Assembly: GCF_002198115.1 (NCBI RefSeq) | Contig: NZ_NGNR01000002.1 | Span: 1-64,000, forward strand | Length of the DNA: 64,000 nucleotides | Direction: 5' to 3' | Source of the DNA: Robiginitalea sediminis | Lineage (GTDB): Bacteria; Bacteroidota; Bacteroidia; Flavobacteriales; Flavobacteriaceae | Shown: positions 6,043-13,288 of the stretch, in pieces | How positions within the stretch are numbered: the stretch's first letter is position 1 | How the letters are laid out: the number at the start of each line of letters is the position of its first letter | Program-made: the position numbers and the translations under genes | The notes under the pieces: generated by a model | What the model was told of the DNA's origin: nothing | What the model saw: the letters and a program-made list of their open reading frames with translations, nothing else | Databases searched by the model: none

Positions 6043-6813
6043 TTATTTAAAGTCCTTCCTCCGGAGGGAGTAGAGTAGCCCTGTAAGGATGGCCATGTAG
6101 AGCAGGAAGATCCAGAAGGTATGCATGGAACCCGTAAACTCCGGCAGGAGCTGCAGGTAGTTAAACGCGGCATTGGCACCGATGTGCACCAGGATGGAGG
6201 TCAGCACGCTTTCGGTGCGGGAATAAATCCAGCCTATAACTATCGAGGCCAGGAGTACCCAAAGTAAAAAAACGGGAAATTCCATATCCAGGGGTACCCC
6301 GGTGCCTATCAGGTAGGCGGGAAAATGCCAGAGCCCCCAAACCAATCCAACCAAAATACCGGAAAGAAGGACATTGAATCGCTGCCTCAGTTTTGGGAAC
6401 AGGTAACCCCGCCACCCGTATTCTTCCCCAAGTGCGATGAGGATTATAACAGCAGATTGGGGCAGTATTTGGGTGGTGCGCAGCTGAAAATGGGATAAAT
6501 CAAACCCCAGTTCGGTAAGTACCGCAAGGGCGGCCAGCATCGGGATACCAAGAAGGCAAAGCAACAGCCATAAAAGATGGGTTCGCCTGAAGGTTTGTTG
6601 TATGAACAGCGCATGCAGCCCCTTGCGCCCTGAGGCCTTTGCAGTGAGGATCAAAGCCACCAGCGAAGGGGTAAAGACCGACAGGATGGAGAGGTTTTTA
6701 TTCCCGGAGGAAAAACCGGCATAACAGATTAGGGCACTAAGAACCAGGACCAGGGTAGAGAAAAGGGTTGCTTCTTTAATTGAGCTGCGTTCCATAAGCC
6801 TCAAGGATGGCAT
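6043..6813 (-). CDS. CPBP-family intramembrane glutamic endopeptidase
   Basis: A 256-residue membrane protein with about seven or eight hydrophobic helices. The catalytic signature of the CPBP (Abi) family is present: GEEYGWRGYLFPKL with Glu130-Glu131 and Arg135, and LWHFPAYL with His163. Such proteases act inside the membrane, for example in prenyl-protein processing or peptide maturation; the substrate here is unknown. A second ATG seven codons in (MERSS) is a reasonable alternative start. It stands alone, with a repeat-filled region upstream. Confidence 0.85.
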   Translation of the reverse strand: MPSLRLMERSSIKEATLFSTLVLVLSALICYAGFSSGNKNLSILSVFTPSLVALILTAKASGRKGLHALFIQQTFRRTHLLWLLLCLLGIPMLAALAVLTELGFDLSHFQLRTTQILPQSAVIILIALGEEYGWRGYLFPKLRQRFNVLLSGILVGLVWGLWHFPAYLIGTGVPLDMEFPVFLLWVLLASIVIGWIYSRTESVLTSILVHIGANAAFNYLQLLPEFTGSMHTFWIFLLYMAILTGLLYSLRRKDFK

Positions 6814-6931
6814 GTATAAGGAACCGACGATCTCAGAGAAGGAATGTTACCAGGGGTAGGACCAGGGAAAGTCTTTGAAACCAACTTCAAACCGACCCAT
6901 TTCCACATTAACACATTAGCACATTAAAGAA
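6814..6931. other. Intergenic stretch leading into the repeat block
   Basis: No gene is visible. The stretch holds upstream sequence of the CPBP gene and an AT-rich run with the direct repeat ACACATTAGCACATTA at about 6911-6926, just before the tandem repeat block. Confidence 0.5.
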
Positions 6932-7205
6932 GGCTGGGGTTGGCTTCGCTTGGTAGGAATGGAATTTGGAATTTAGTCCCGATAACTATCGGGATGGAAT
7001 TTGAGCCCCAGTGGCTGGGGTTGGCTTCGCTTGGTAGGAATGGAATTTGGAATTTAGTCCCGATAACTATCGGGATGGAATTTGAGCCCCAGTGGCTGGG
7101 GTTGACTTCGCTTTGCCTCTTGGCAGGAAAGAATGGAATTTGGAATTTAGTCCCGATAACTATCGGGATGGAATTTGAGCCCCAGTGGCTGGGGTTGGCT
7201 TCGCT
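6932..7205. repeat. Tandem 81-bp repeat, three copies plus a partial fourth
   Basis: Units at 6932-7012 and 7013-7093 are near-identical. The third (7094-7186) has a 12-bp insertion, and a 19-bp partial copy ends at 7205. Each unit begins GGCTGGGGTTGGCTTCGCT and contains the palindrome CCCGATAACTATCGGG. All three units are open on the minus strand because 81 and 93 are multiples of three, but the resulting peptide is only the repeat translated. Confidence 0.9.
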
Positions 7206-7237
7206 GCGCTCAGCCGACCCAGCACTCCCGTCCTGCA

Positions 7238-7255
7238 CCCCGATAGCTATCGGGG
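7238..7255. repeat. Perfect 18-bp palindrome
   Basis: CCCCGATAGCTATCGGGG is its own reverse complement and is the same motif as the CCCGATA/TATCGGG palindrome inside each 81-bp unit to the left. Dispersed palindromes of this type behave as repetitive extragenic elements; any role here is unknown. Confidence 0.85.
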
Positions 7256-7263
7256 CAAAACCA

Positions 7264-7290
7264 GCGCAGTTTTCAACTGCGCGGTTTTTT
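7264..7290 (+). terminator. Terminator-like hairpin within the repeat region
   Basis: GCGCAGTT-ttc-AACTGCGC followed by GGTTTTTT. No rightward gene ends here, so this may be a stray structure of the repeat region. Flanking CGGTTTTTTCG and the CGAAAAAACCCG at about 7335 also form an inverted repeat. Confidence 0.4.
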
Positions 7291-7335
7291 CGTTCCGACC
7301 GCAAGACTCAAGCGAGCTTGGCCTTGCTCCGAAAC

Positions 7336-7366
7336 GAAAAAACCCGCCTCATTTGAGGCGGGTTTT
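7336..7366 (-). terminator. Terminator of the tRNA-Lys transcript
   Basis: Stem AACCCGCCTC-att-TGAGGCGGGTT. On the minus strand it is followed by TTTTTTCG. It lies 12 bases past the tRNA 3' end. Confidence 0.8.
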
Positions 7367-7377
7367 GCGCTTGATCG

Positions 7378-7450
7378 TGACTTGGCTGGGGCTCGAACCC
7401 AGGACCCTCTCCTTAAAAGGGAGATGCTCTACCAACTGAGCTACCAAGTC
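7378..7450 (-). tRNA. tRNA-Lys (anticodon UUU)
   Basis: The minus strand gives a 73-nt cloverleaf: acceptor GACTTGG paired with CCAAGTC, a D-arm with AGCTCAGTTGGTAGAGC, and an anticodon stem CTCCC/GGGAG type around loop CTTTTAA with anticodon TTT. The T-arm contains GGTTCGAGCCC, and the discriminator is A. CCA is not encoded. A consensus promoter lies upstream and a terminator downstream, so it is a single-gene transcript. Confidence 0.95.
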
Positions 7451-7497
7451 AGGAGTGTCAAAAAAAGAACCGCGCTGCACCTGCGGTTCCGAGGGTG

Positions 7498-7527
7498 CAA
7501 ATATAAAATGTATTTGTCATTTTTCAA
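7498..7527 (-). promoter_or_regulatory. Promoter of tRNA-Lys
   Basis: On the minus strand, TTG (7525-7527), a 19-nt spacer, and TATATTTG (7498-7505): a full match to the Bacteroidetes -33/-7 consensus. Transcription would begin around 7491, leaving a ~40-nt leader. Confidence 0.8.
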
Positions 7528-7599
7528 GTGAAAGGGGAATAAATTTCTCCTTTGCCTGAAAAGGCGGATATTTGGGGCGGACTTTCAAAAGCAACGCGC

Positions 7600-8115
7600 A
7601 TGGTAATTGCCCTTGTAGGCTATATGGGAAGCGGGAAATCGACCGTGGGGCAGGCCCTGGCACAGCAACTGGGCATCCCCTTTGTGGACTTCGACCGGTA
7701 CATCGAAAACCGGATCGAACAGACCATCCCGGAGATCTTCCAGACCCGGGGCGAGCTGTTTTTCAGGCGTACCGAACACGAACTGCTTAAGGAGTTGCTG
7801 GCCGAAGGGGCCGGGATGGTTCTGGCCCTGGGAGGGGGTACGCCCTGCTATGCCGGGAATATGGATTTGTTGCTGGCCCATACGCCCCATGTGGTCTACT
7901 TGCAGCTCTCAGTAGGGGCGCTTACCCGTAGGTTGCAGGGAGAGAAGCAGGAGCGGCCGCTTATTGCCCACCTGCCCGATGCCGAACTCCCGGAGTTTAT
8001 CGGCAAACACCTCTTTGAGCGGGCCCCCTTCTACGGGAAGGCGCCCATCACCATTATTGCGGACCACCTGGGTCCGGAGGAAGTGGTTTCGGAAATCCGC
8101 GCCCTGCTAGTCTAG
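7600..8115 (+). CDS. aroK: Shikimate kinase
   Basis: A 171-residue kinase that phosphorylates shikimate at the 3-hydroxyl with ATP, the fifth step of the chorismate pathway. The Walker A motif GYMGSGKS sits at residues 7-14, the Mg/substrate-binding DFD at about 31-33, and the GGGTPC shikimate-binding loop near residue 80. Family members are normally about 165-175 residues, supporting the ATG at 7600 over an upstream TTG. Its last 9 bases overlap the end of the convergent phosphoribosyltransferase gene. Confidence 0.93.
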   Translation: MVIALVGYMGSGKSTVGQALAQQLGIPFVDFDRYIENRIEQTIPEIFQTRGELFFRRTEHELLKELLAEGAGMVLALGGGTPCYAGNMDLLLAHTPHVVYLQLSVGALTRRLQGEKQERPLIAHLPDAELPEFIGKHLFERAPFYGKAPITIIADHLGPEEVVSEIRALLV

Positions 8116-8601
8116 GTACACGGCATGGTTGCGGGCTGCGAAATCGACCCGCACGTGCTCCTGCAGGGAGGTGGAGAGGGACAGCCCCTTGAAGTCTGCT
8201 TTTACCGGGTAACGTTTAAAGTTCCGGTCTATCAGCACAGCGGTTTTCAGCTGCTTGAGCGGGGTTTTTAAAAAGTGGTGTACGGCATAGATCAGGGTCC
8301 CGCCGGAATACAGCACATCGTCTATGATCACCACCGGTTTCCCTGCGTAGGATTCCTGCCCCGGGATGGTTTTTACCCCGCTTAAGGGGTCTTTCTTGTC
8401 CATTTCCACCCGGCACAACACCACCTTGGCAGGGGTAATCTGCTCCAGGACCCGTTTGATCTTTTTGGCGAACTCCAGCCCGCCCCCTTTGATGCCGGCC
8501 AAGACAATTTCCGGCTCCTCCACATGGGCTTCGTAAATCTGGTAGGCGATGCGCCTTATTTTGTACTGCACCTGCTGGTGGGATAGGATGCGGTTTTCCA
8601 T
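8107..8601 (-). CDS. PyrR-like phosphoribosyltransferase
   Basis: A 164-residue type I phosphoribosyltransferase with the PRPP-binding motif VVIIDDVLYSGGTL (about residues 90-103) and a GIKGGG loop near 38. It resembles PyrR/uracil or hypoxanthine phosphoribosyltransferases of Bacteroidetes; the base used cannot be told from sequence alone. It is the last gene of an apparent three-gene minus-strand operon (S4 protein, methyltransferase, this), beginning 6 bases after the methyltransferase stop. Confidence 0.85.
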   Translation of the reverse strand: MENRILSHQQVQYKIRRIAYQIYEAHVEEPEIVLAGIKGGGLEFAKKIKRVLEQITPAKVVLCRVEMDKKDPLSGVKTIPGQESYAGKPVVIIDDVLYSGGTLIYAVHHFLKTPLKQLKTAVLIDRNFKRYPVKADFKGLSLSTSLQEHVRVDFAARNHAVYLD

Positions 8602-8607
8602 GGCCGT

Positions 8608-9189
8608 TTATTTCTTCTCAAAGATAAAAAAGAGTTCGTTCCCTGCCCGGGGCGGAATGGAATTCCGCGCGGTTTCCAGGGTGTGCAGGTGGAACAGGCC
8701 CCCGAAGCGCTTGCGGTACTCGGTGGCCGAGCCGCCAAAGGGCGGGCCGTTTTCGGTGAGCGGGAACTGGAAGAGCAGGCCGGCCAGCCGCCCGCCCGGG
8801 GCCAGCAGCCCGTGCATGTGGCGCACGTAGTGGTCCCGCTCCTCTGGCGGGAGGGCGCAGAAAAAGGTGTGTTCCAGCACCAGATCGAAGGGCCCGCCCC
8901 GGTAGTCGAAAAAGTCCTGGCACACCAGGCGCTCTTTCGGGAACCCGGGTACCCGCCGGCCGATTTCCGCCAGGGGGGCGCGGGCAATGTCCAGGACGGT
9001 GACATCGGTAAAACCGGCCTGGTGGAGGTATTCTGCCTCGTACCCGTGGCCAGCCCCGGGTAGCAATATCCGCAGGTCCTTGCGGCCCAGCTGGTCGGCA
9101 TAGGCGGTCAGGGCCGGGGCAGCGTACCCGATGTCCCAGCCGGTGGTGCCTGCCGCATAGCGGCCTTCCCAAAACGCCTTAGTCCCCAT
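8608..9189 (-). CDS. TPMT-family SAM-dependent methyltransferase
   Basis: A 193-residue class I methyltransferase related to thiopurine S-methyltransferases. It starts with FWEGRYAAGTTGWDIG, the usual TPMT opening, followed by the SAM-binding LLPGAGHGYEAEYL (about 42-55) and VLDIA. EHTFFCALPPEER is another family hallmark. The natural substrate of bacterial members is mostly unknown. Its start overlaps the end of the S4 gene by 11 bases, so the two are probably translationally coupled. Confidence 0.85.
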   Translation of the reverse strand: MGTKAFWEGRYAAGTTGWDIGYAAPALTAYADQLGRKDLRILLPGAGHGYEAEYLHQAGFTDVTVLDIARAPLAEIGRRVPGFPKERLVCQDFFDYRGGPFDLVLEHTFFCALPPEERDHYVRHMHGLLAPGGRLAGLLFQFPLTENGPPFGGSATEYRKRFGGLFHLHTLETARNSIPPRAGNELFFIFEKK

Positions 9190-9550
9190 CGTCTATAAAA
9201 TCGTCCAGGTCGCGCCGGTCCTTCTTGGTGGGCCGGCCCGTGCCCTTGTTGCGGTAGTATTCGCGGGTGGTCTGGATCAGGCGGTGCTGCTCCAGGGCTT
9301 CGGCCGGGGTGGTGTCTTCCCGGTAAATGCCCACCCATTTGGCCCCGACCCGCTGGGGCGGGATGTCCAGGACCTTCAGGCTGAGGTCCAGCTGCTGGCG
9401 GCGCAGGGTAATCTGGTCGGAGGGCAGCACTTCCCGGGAGGGTTTCACCACCTGCCCGTCTATGCGCACCTGGCCCTTCCGGCAGGCCTCGGTGGCCTGG
9501 TTGCGGGTTTTGAAATATCGGGTGCACCACAGGTACTTATCGATGCGCAT
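9179..9550 (-). CDS. S4-domain RNA-binding protein, Hsp15-like
   Basis: A 123-residue protein with an N-terminal S4 domain (MRIDKYLWCTRYFKTRNQA, then VRIDGQVVKPS). Hsp15 (HslR) binds 50S subunits carrying stalled peptidyl-tRNA and helps recycle them. The basic tail with GRPTKKDRRDLDDF is typical. First gene of the operon with the TPMT-like methyltransferase and phosphoribosyltransferase. Confidence 0.85.
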   Translation of the reverse strand: MRIDKYLWCTRYFKTRNQATEACRKGQVRIDGQVVKPSREVLPSDQITLRRQQLDLSLKVLDIPPQRVGAKWVGIYREDTTPAEALEQHRLIQTTREYYRNKGTGRPTKKDRRDLDDFIDDGD

Positions 9551-9618
9551 GGGCCAAATTCTTTGTTAATGCCTTCCGCAAAAATAGGGGAAAATAGTAT
9601 CTTGCGGGCCTATAGAAA

Positions 9619-10587
9619 ATGGCTATGAACCTGAAAAACCTAGGCCTCGGATTGCTCGCGGCACTCCTTTTAGCCTCCTGCCGCAATGACGACGACGGCA
9701 TCCTCCCCGGTAGTACGGTACCCCCGCGCGACCTGGATGAGGTAGCCCTGGAAAACGATGCGGACATCCGGGAATTCCTCCAGACCCACTTTTACAATTA
9801 CGAGGAGTTCGATAACCCCCCGGCCGGTTTCGACTATCAGATCCGGATCGATACCCTGGCGGGAGACAACGCAGACAAGACGCCGCTCATTGAGCAGATG
9901 CAGACCGAAATCATCCAGATTACCCCGGAGCAGGTAGGGGTAGACCAGGATTTGGGCAATGTGGCCCATACGCTCTATTACCTGAGTGTCCGCGATGGGG
10001 TAGGGGTAAGCCCCACCATCGGGGACTCGGTGCTGGTGCGCTACCAGGGAAGTTACCTGGACGGGCGCTCCTTCGATGCCAACCCCAATTTCCAGTGGCA
10101 GGAACTCCCCTTTTTCCTGAGGGGGTACCAGGAAGCCATGAAGCATTTTTCCTCCGGGACCCTGGGGTCTCTCGTGGTAAACCCGGATGGGACCAGCGAG
10201 ATCGACGACCGGGGCGTGGGCCTGCTTATCCTGCCTTCGGGCCTGGGGTATTTCAGCGATACCAGCACCGGGATTATCGCCTATTCCCCCCTGATTTTCC
10301 GGGTGGACCTGGGCCTGGTGGTGGAGGATACGGACTCGGACGGGGACGGCATCCCGAATATTATGGAGGACCTGAACAACAATGGCTACCTCTACGACGA
10401 CAATACGGATGAGGCCCAGGAATTACAGGCCTTTACGGCCATCCTGAGGCCCAACTTCCTGGATACGGACGACGACAGCGACGGACGCCCCACCCGGGAG
10501 GAAATCGAAATTGACGCTCAGGGGAATATCACCTTCCCGGATTCGGACGGGGACGGTACCCCGGACTATCTGGACCGGGATTCCTAA
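9619..10587 (+). CDS. FKBP-type peptidyl-prolyl isomerase lipoprotein
   Basis: A 322-residue lipoprotein. The signal peptide ends in the lipobox LLASC (Cys about 21) followed by acidic residues, the usual flavobacterial surface or outer-membrane sorting context. Residues about 130-240 are an FKBP fold with GDSVLVRYQGSYLDGRSFDA, a GYQEAM segment and LILPSGLGYFSD. The last third carries calcium-binding thrombospondin type-3-like repeats (DTDSDGDGIPN, DTDDDSDGRPT, DSDGDGTPDYLD). It may act in folding of envelope proteins, like GldI. A second ATG two codons in is possible. A strong terminator follows. Confidence 0.85.
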   Translation: MAMNLKNLGLGLLAALLLASCRNDDDGILPGSTVPPRDLDEVALENDADIREFLQTHFYNYEEFDNPPAGFDYQIRIDTLAGDNADKTPLIEQMQTEIIQITPEQVGVDQDLGNVAHTLYYLSVRDGVGVSPTIGDSVLVRYQGSYLDGRSFDANPNFQWQELPFFLRGYQEAMKHFSSGTLGSLVVNPDGTSEIDDRGVGLLILPSGLGYFSDTSTGIIAYSPLIFRVDLGLVVEDTDSDGDGIPNIMEDLNNNGYLYDDNTDEAQELQAFTAILRPNFLDTDDDSDGRPTREEIEIDAQGNITFPDSDGDGTPDYLDRDS

Positions 10588-10602
10588 ACCCGGGATACCC
10601 TA

Positions 10603-10635
10603 AAAGAAAAACCCTGCCAACGGCAGGGTTTTTTT
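10603..10635. terminator. Bidirectional terminator
   Basis: AAAAACCCTGCC-aac-GGCAGGGTTTTTTT lies between the convergent FKBP lipoprotein and beta-barrel genes and has T-runs on both strands. Confidence 0.85.
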
Positions 10636-10657
10636 ATTTGAATGGAATGTCCCGGTC

Positions 10658-11239
10658 TCAGAGTTTGACCGATACCCCCAGGATAAACTGGCTGGTACGG
10701 GTATCGAGCCGCTGGTCGGGCAGGTTCACAAAGGCTGCCTCGTTGGAGGAGAGGCCGCGCTCGTAGCGCAGGTCTATCCCGATGTTCCCGAGGTCTACCC
10801 CGGCCCCGATGTGCAGGCCTACGGTAAAGTCGTTCTCCAGGTCTCCCAGGGTCACGTCCTCAAAGTCGGTGTCCAGGATGTACTGCAGGTCCGGCCCGGC
10901 GAAAACCTTCAGAGGCCCCAGGATGCGGAGGCCTACCAGAAGGGGCAGGTCCAGTTTTTTCATGTCGAAGTCCGCGCCGTCGTATTCGGAACTGGTCTTG
11001 GTGTAAATCAGTTCCGGGCGGAAAAAGACCTTGTCTCCGAACTGGCCGAACACGCCCAGGTGCCAGCCCATTTTGGTGTCGGAGCTGAGGTTGGGGGCGG
11101 AATCGAATTTGTAGTCGCCGTTGGAGTTGAAGTTCAGCCCGGCCTTGACCCCGAAACCGGGATCTTTCTGCGCAAAGGCAGCCATGCTGGTCAGGGCCAG
11201 CACGCATACAATCAGTGTACGTTTCATAAGGGTGTTCAT
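10658..11239 (-). CDS. Outer-membrane beta-barrel protein (PorT-like family)
   Basis: A 193-residue protein with a signal peptide (cleavage likely after AAFAQ) and a run of amphipathic strands ending in the typical outer-membrane C-terminus (FILGVSVKL). GVKAGLNFNS near the N-terminus is characteristic of small Bacteroidetes outer-membrane beta-barrel families. Function unknown. The start may instead be the ATG at 11227 (MKRTLIVC), which gives a more usual signal peptide. Confidence 0.75.
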   Translation of the reverse strand: MNTLMKRTLIVCVLALTSMAAFAQKDPGFGVKAGLNFNSNGDYKFDSAPNLSSDTKMGWHLGVFGQFGDKVFFRPELIYTKTSSEYDGADFDMKKLDLPLLVGLRILGPLKVFAGPDLQYILDTDFEDVTLGDLENDFTVGLHIGAGVDLGNIGIDLRYERGLSSNEAAFVNLPDQRLDTRTSQFILGVSVKL

Positions 11240-11307
11240 TTAGTGGGCCTTCAGATGGTAACAGGCCCTGGGTTATGAACCCCAGAGGCGCAAAAACGGT
11301 ACCAAAA

Positions 11308-12264
11308 TCAGGCTTTTCGTTTTAAAGCTTTAAAAACGGCGGTTTCGATGGCTTTATTGTCCAGCCCGTATTTGGCCATGAGCTGCTCCGGTGTACCGCT
11401 TTCACCGAAACTGTCGCGGACGGCCACCAGTTCCTGAGGGGCAGGGTGGTGGGTGGCCAGGGTACGGGCCACGCTTTCCCCCAGCCCGCCCAGCATGTTG
11501 TGCTCCTCGGCGGTGACCACGCAGCCGGTTTTGGCAACGGAGTCCAGGATGGCTTTTTCGTCCAGGGGTTTGATGGTGTGGATGTTGATGACTTCTGCAG
11601 AAATTCCCTGGGTTTCCAGGGCTTCAGCGGCCTTGAGGGCTTCCCATACCAGGTGGCCCGTGGCGATGATGGTAACGTCGTTCCCCTCCGACAGTTTCAC
11701 GGCCTTCCCGATTTCAAACACCTGGTCTGCCGGGGTGAAGTTGGCCACCTTCGGGCGGCCGAAGCGCAGGTACACCGGCCCCTGGTGCTCGGCCACGGCC
11801 AGGGTGGCCGCCTTGGTCTGGTTAAAGTCGCAGGGGTTGATGACGGTCATCCCCGGGAGCATTTTCATCAGGCCGATGTCCTCCAGGATCTGGTGGGTGG
11901 CCCCGTCCTCGCCCAGGGTAATGCCCGCGTGGGAGGCGCATATCTTCACGTTCTTGCCGGAATAGGCAATGCTCTGGCGGATCTGGTCGTATACCCGCCC
12001 GGTGGAAAAGTTCGCAAAAGTGGAGGTGAAGGGGATGTACCCCCCTATGGTCAGGCCGGCGGCAATCCCCATCATATTGGCCTCGGCGATGCCCACCTGG
12101 AAGAATCGCTCCGGGTTCTCGGCGATAAAGGTCTCGATTTTCAGGGATCCTACCAGGTCGGCGCAAAGGGTCACCACCTTGGGGTTGGTGCGCCCCAATT
12201 CGGTCATCCCGGCGCCAAAGCCGCTGCGGGTATCCTGTTTTCCTTGGTCTGTATAGCGTGTCAT
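11308..12264 (-). CDS. Transketolase, C-terminal subunit
   Basis: A 318-residue protein covering the pyrimidine-binding and C-terminal domains of a transketolase. It contains GIAEANMMGIAAGL, carrying the catalytic Glu that activates thiamine diphosphate, and PVYLRFGRPK. It would form the active enzyme with the N-terminal half encoded just upstream, moving two-carbon units in the pentose phosphate pathway. Split transketolases are widespread in Bacteroidetes and are not damage. The gap to the upstream half is 16 bases. Confidence 0.9.
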   Translation of the reverse strand: MTRYTDQGKQDTRSGFGAGMTELGRTNPKVVTLCADLVGSLKIETFIAENPERFFQVGIAEANMMGIAAGLTIGGYIPFTSTFANFSTGRVYDQIRQSIAYSGKNVKICASHAGITLGEDGATHQILEDIGLMKMLPGMTVINPCDFNQTKAATLAVAEHQGPVYLRFGRPKVANFTPADQVFEIGKAVKLSEGNDVTIIATGHLVWEALKAAEALETQGISAEVINIHTIKPLDEKAILDSVAKTGCVVTAEEHNMLGGLGESVARTLATHHPAPQELVAVRDSFGESGTPEQLMAKYGLDNKAIETAVFKALKRKA

Positions 12265-12280
12265 TGCGGGTGTGTTCGGG

Positions 12281-13126
12281 TTAGTAATCGCCCAGGGTTT
12301 CCGGGTTCTGTGCCAGGGCGGTGGCCAGCTGCTCGTCGTTGGGGGCCTTGCCGTGCCAGGCGTGGGTGTGCATCATAAAGTCCACCCCATTGCCCATTTC
12401 GGTAGTCATCACCAGGGCAACCGGTTTTCCTTTCCCCGTGCGGGAGCGGGCGGTCTTGAGGGCCTCCACCACCGCAGCCATATCGTTCCCGTTTTCGCAC
12501 TCCAGGACCTCCCACCCAAAGGCCTCGAGCTTGGGCCGCAGTTCGCCCAGGGCCAGGACTTCCTCGGTGGGCCCGTCTATCTGCTGCCCGTTGCGGTCTA
12601 TGGTGGCAACCAGGTTGTCTACCCCTTTGCTGCCGGCAAACATGATGGCCTCCCAGTTCTGGCCTTCCTGCAGCTCCCCGTCTCCGTGGAGGCTGTAGAC
12701 CAGATGGGAGTCCCCGTTGAGTTTCTTCGCCAGGGCCGCGCCTATGGCCACGGACATCCCCTGCCCCAGGGAGCCGGAGGCAATCCGTACCCCGGGCAGC
12801 CCCTCGTGGGTGGTGGGGTGGCCCTGCAGGCGGGAGTCAATTTTGCGAAAGGTGCTGAGTTCCTCCAGCGGAAAGTACCCCTTGCGGGCCAGGACGCTGT
12901 AGAACACCGGGGAGATGTGCCCGTTGGAAAGGAAGAAAAGGTCCTCCCCGATCCCGTCCATCTCAAATCCGGGCTGCAACTCCATGATCTCGTTGTAGAG
13001 GGCCACCATAAATTCGGTACAGCCCAGGGAGCCCCCGGGGTGTCCGGAATTGACCGCGTGAACCATCCGGAGGATGTCCCTGCGGACCTGGGTGGCCAGG
13101 GCCTCAAGGTCTTTGATATCAGCCAT
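12281..13126 (-). CDS. Transketolase, N-terminal subunit
   Basis: A 281-residue thiamine-diphosphate-binding half of transketolase. It contains AVNSGHPGGSLGCTEFM near the N-terminus and the ThDP/Mg motif SLHGDGELQEGQNWEA. I chose the ATG at 13126 (MADIKDLE) because homologues begin there and a TACTTTTG promoter box lies 20 bases upstream; the longer open frame is shadow. It forms an operon with the C-terminal half. Confidence 0.9.
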   Translation of the reverse strand: MADIKDLEALATQVRRDILRMVHAVNSGHPGGSLGCTEFMVALYNEIMELQPGFEMDGIGEDLFFLSNGHISPVFYSVLARKGYFPLEELSTFRKIDSRLQGHPTTHEGLPGVRIASGSLGQGMSVAIGAALAKKLNGDSHLVYSLHGDGELQEGQNWEAIMFAGSKGVDNLVATIDRNGQQIDGPTEEVLALGELRPKLEAFGWEVLECENGNDMAAVVEALKTARSRTGKGKPVALVMTTEMGNGVDFMMHTHAWHGKAPNDEQLATALAQNPETLGDY

Positions 13127-13146
13127 GCTTGCGTATTTAAACCCTC

Positions 13147-13177
13147 CAAAAGTACGGGCATTCTGCGGCCCCTGCAA
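13147..13177 (-). promoter_or_regulatory. Promoter of the transketolase operon
   Basis: Minus strand TTG (13175-13177), a 20-nt spacer, TACTTTTG (13147-13154). The spacing and box fit the Bacteroidetes consensus. Confidence 0.65.
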
Positions 13178-13257
13178 CCCAACTTTCCACAATTTATCAA
13201 CGCCCCGGGGGGTGGAACTTTATTGTTTTCTTAAGGGGCGGATGCCCCGGAGTTGTG

Positions 13258-13265
13258 TATCTTTG
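13258..13265 (+). promoter_or_regulatory. -7 promoter box of tgt
   Basis: TATCTTTG, a perfect TAnnTTTG box, ends 23 bases before the proposed TTG start codon. It falls inside the longer reading frame that would start at 13253, which argues against that upstream start. Confidence 0.65.
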
Positions 13266-13288
13266 GCCGCGAGCCCAAACCCTCGGAC

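Noticed and set aside
6924-7304. A 126-residue ORF on the minus strand
   Set aside because: It is only the tandem repeat translated three times, with no start context or conserved domain.
11308-13126. A broken transketolase gene
   Set aside because: Both halves are complete at natural domain boundaries; two-gene transketolases are normal in this group.
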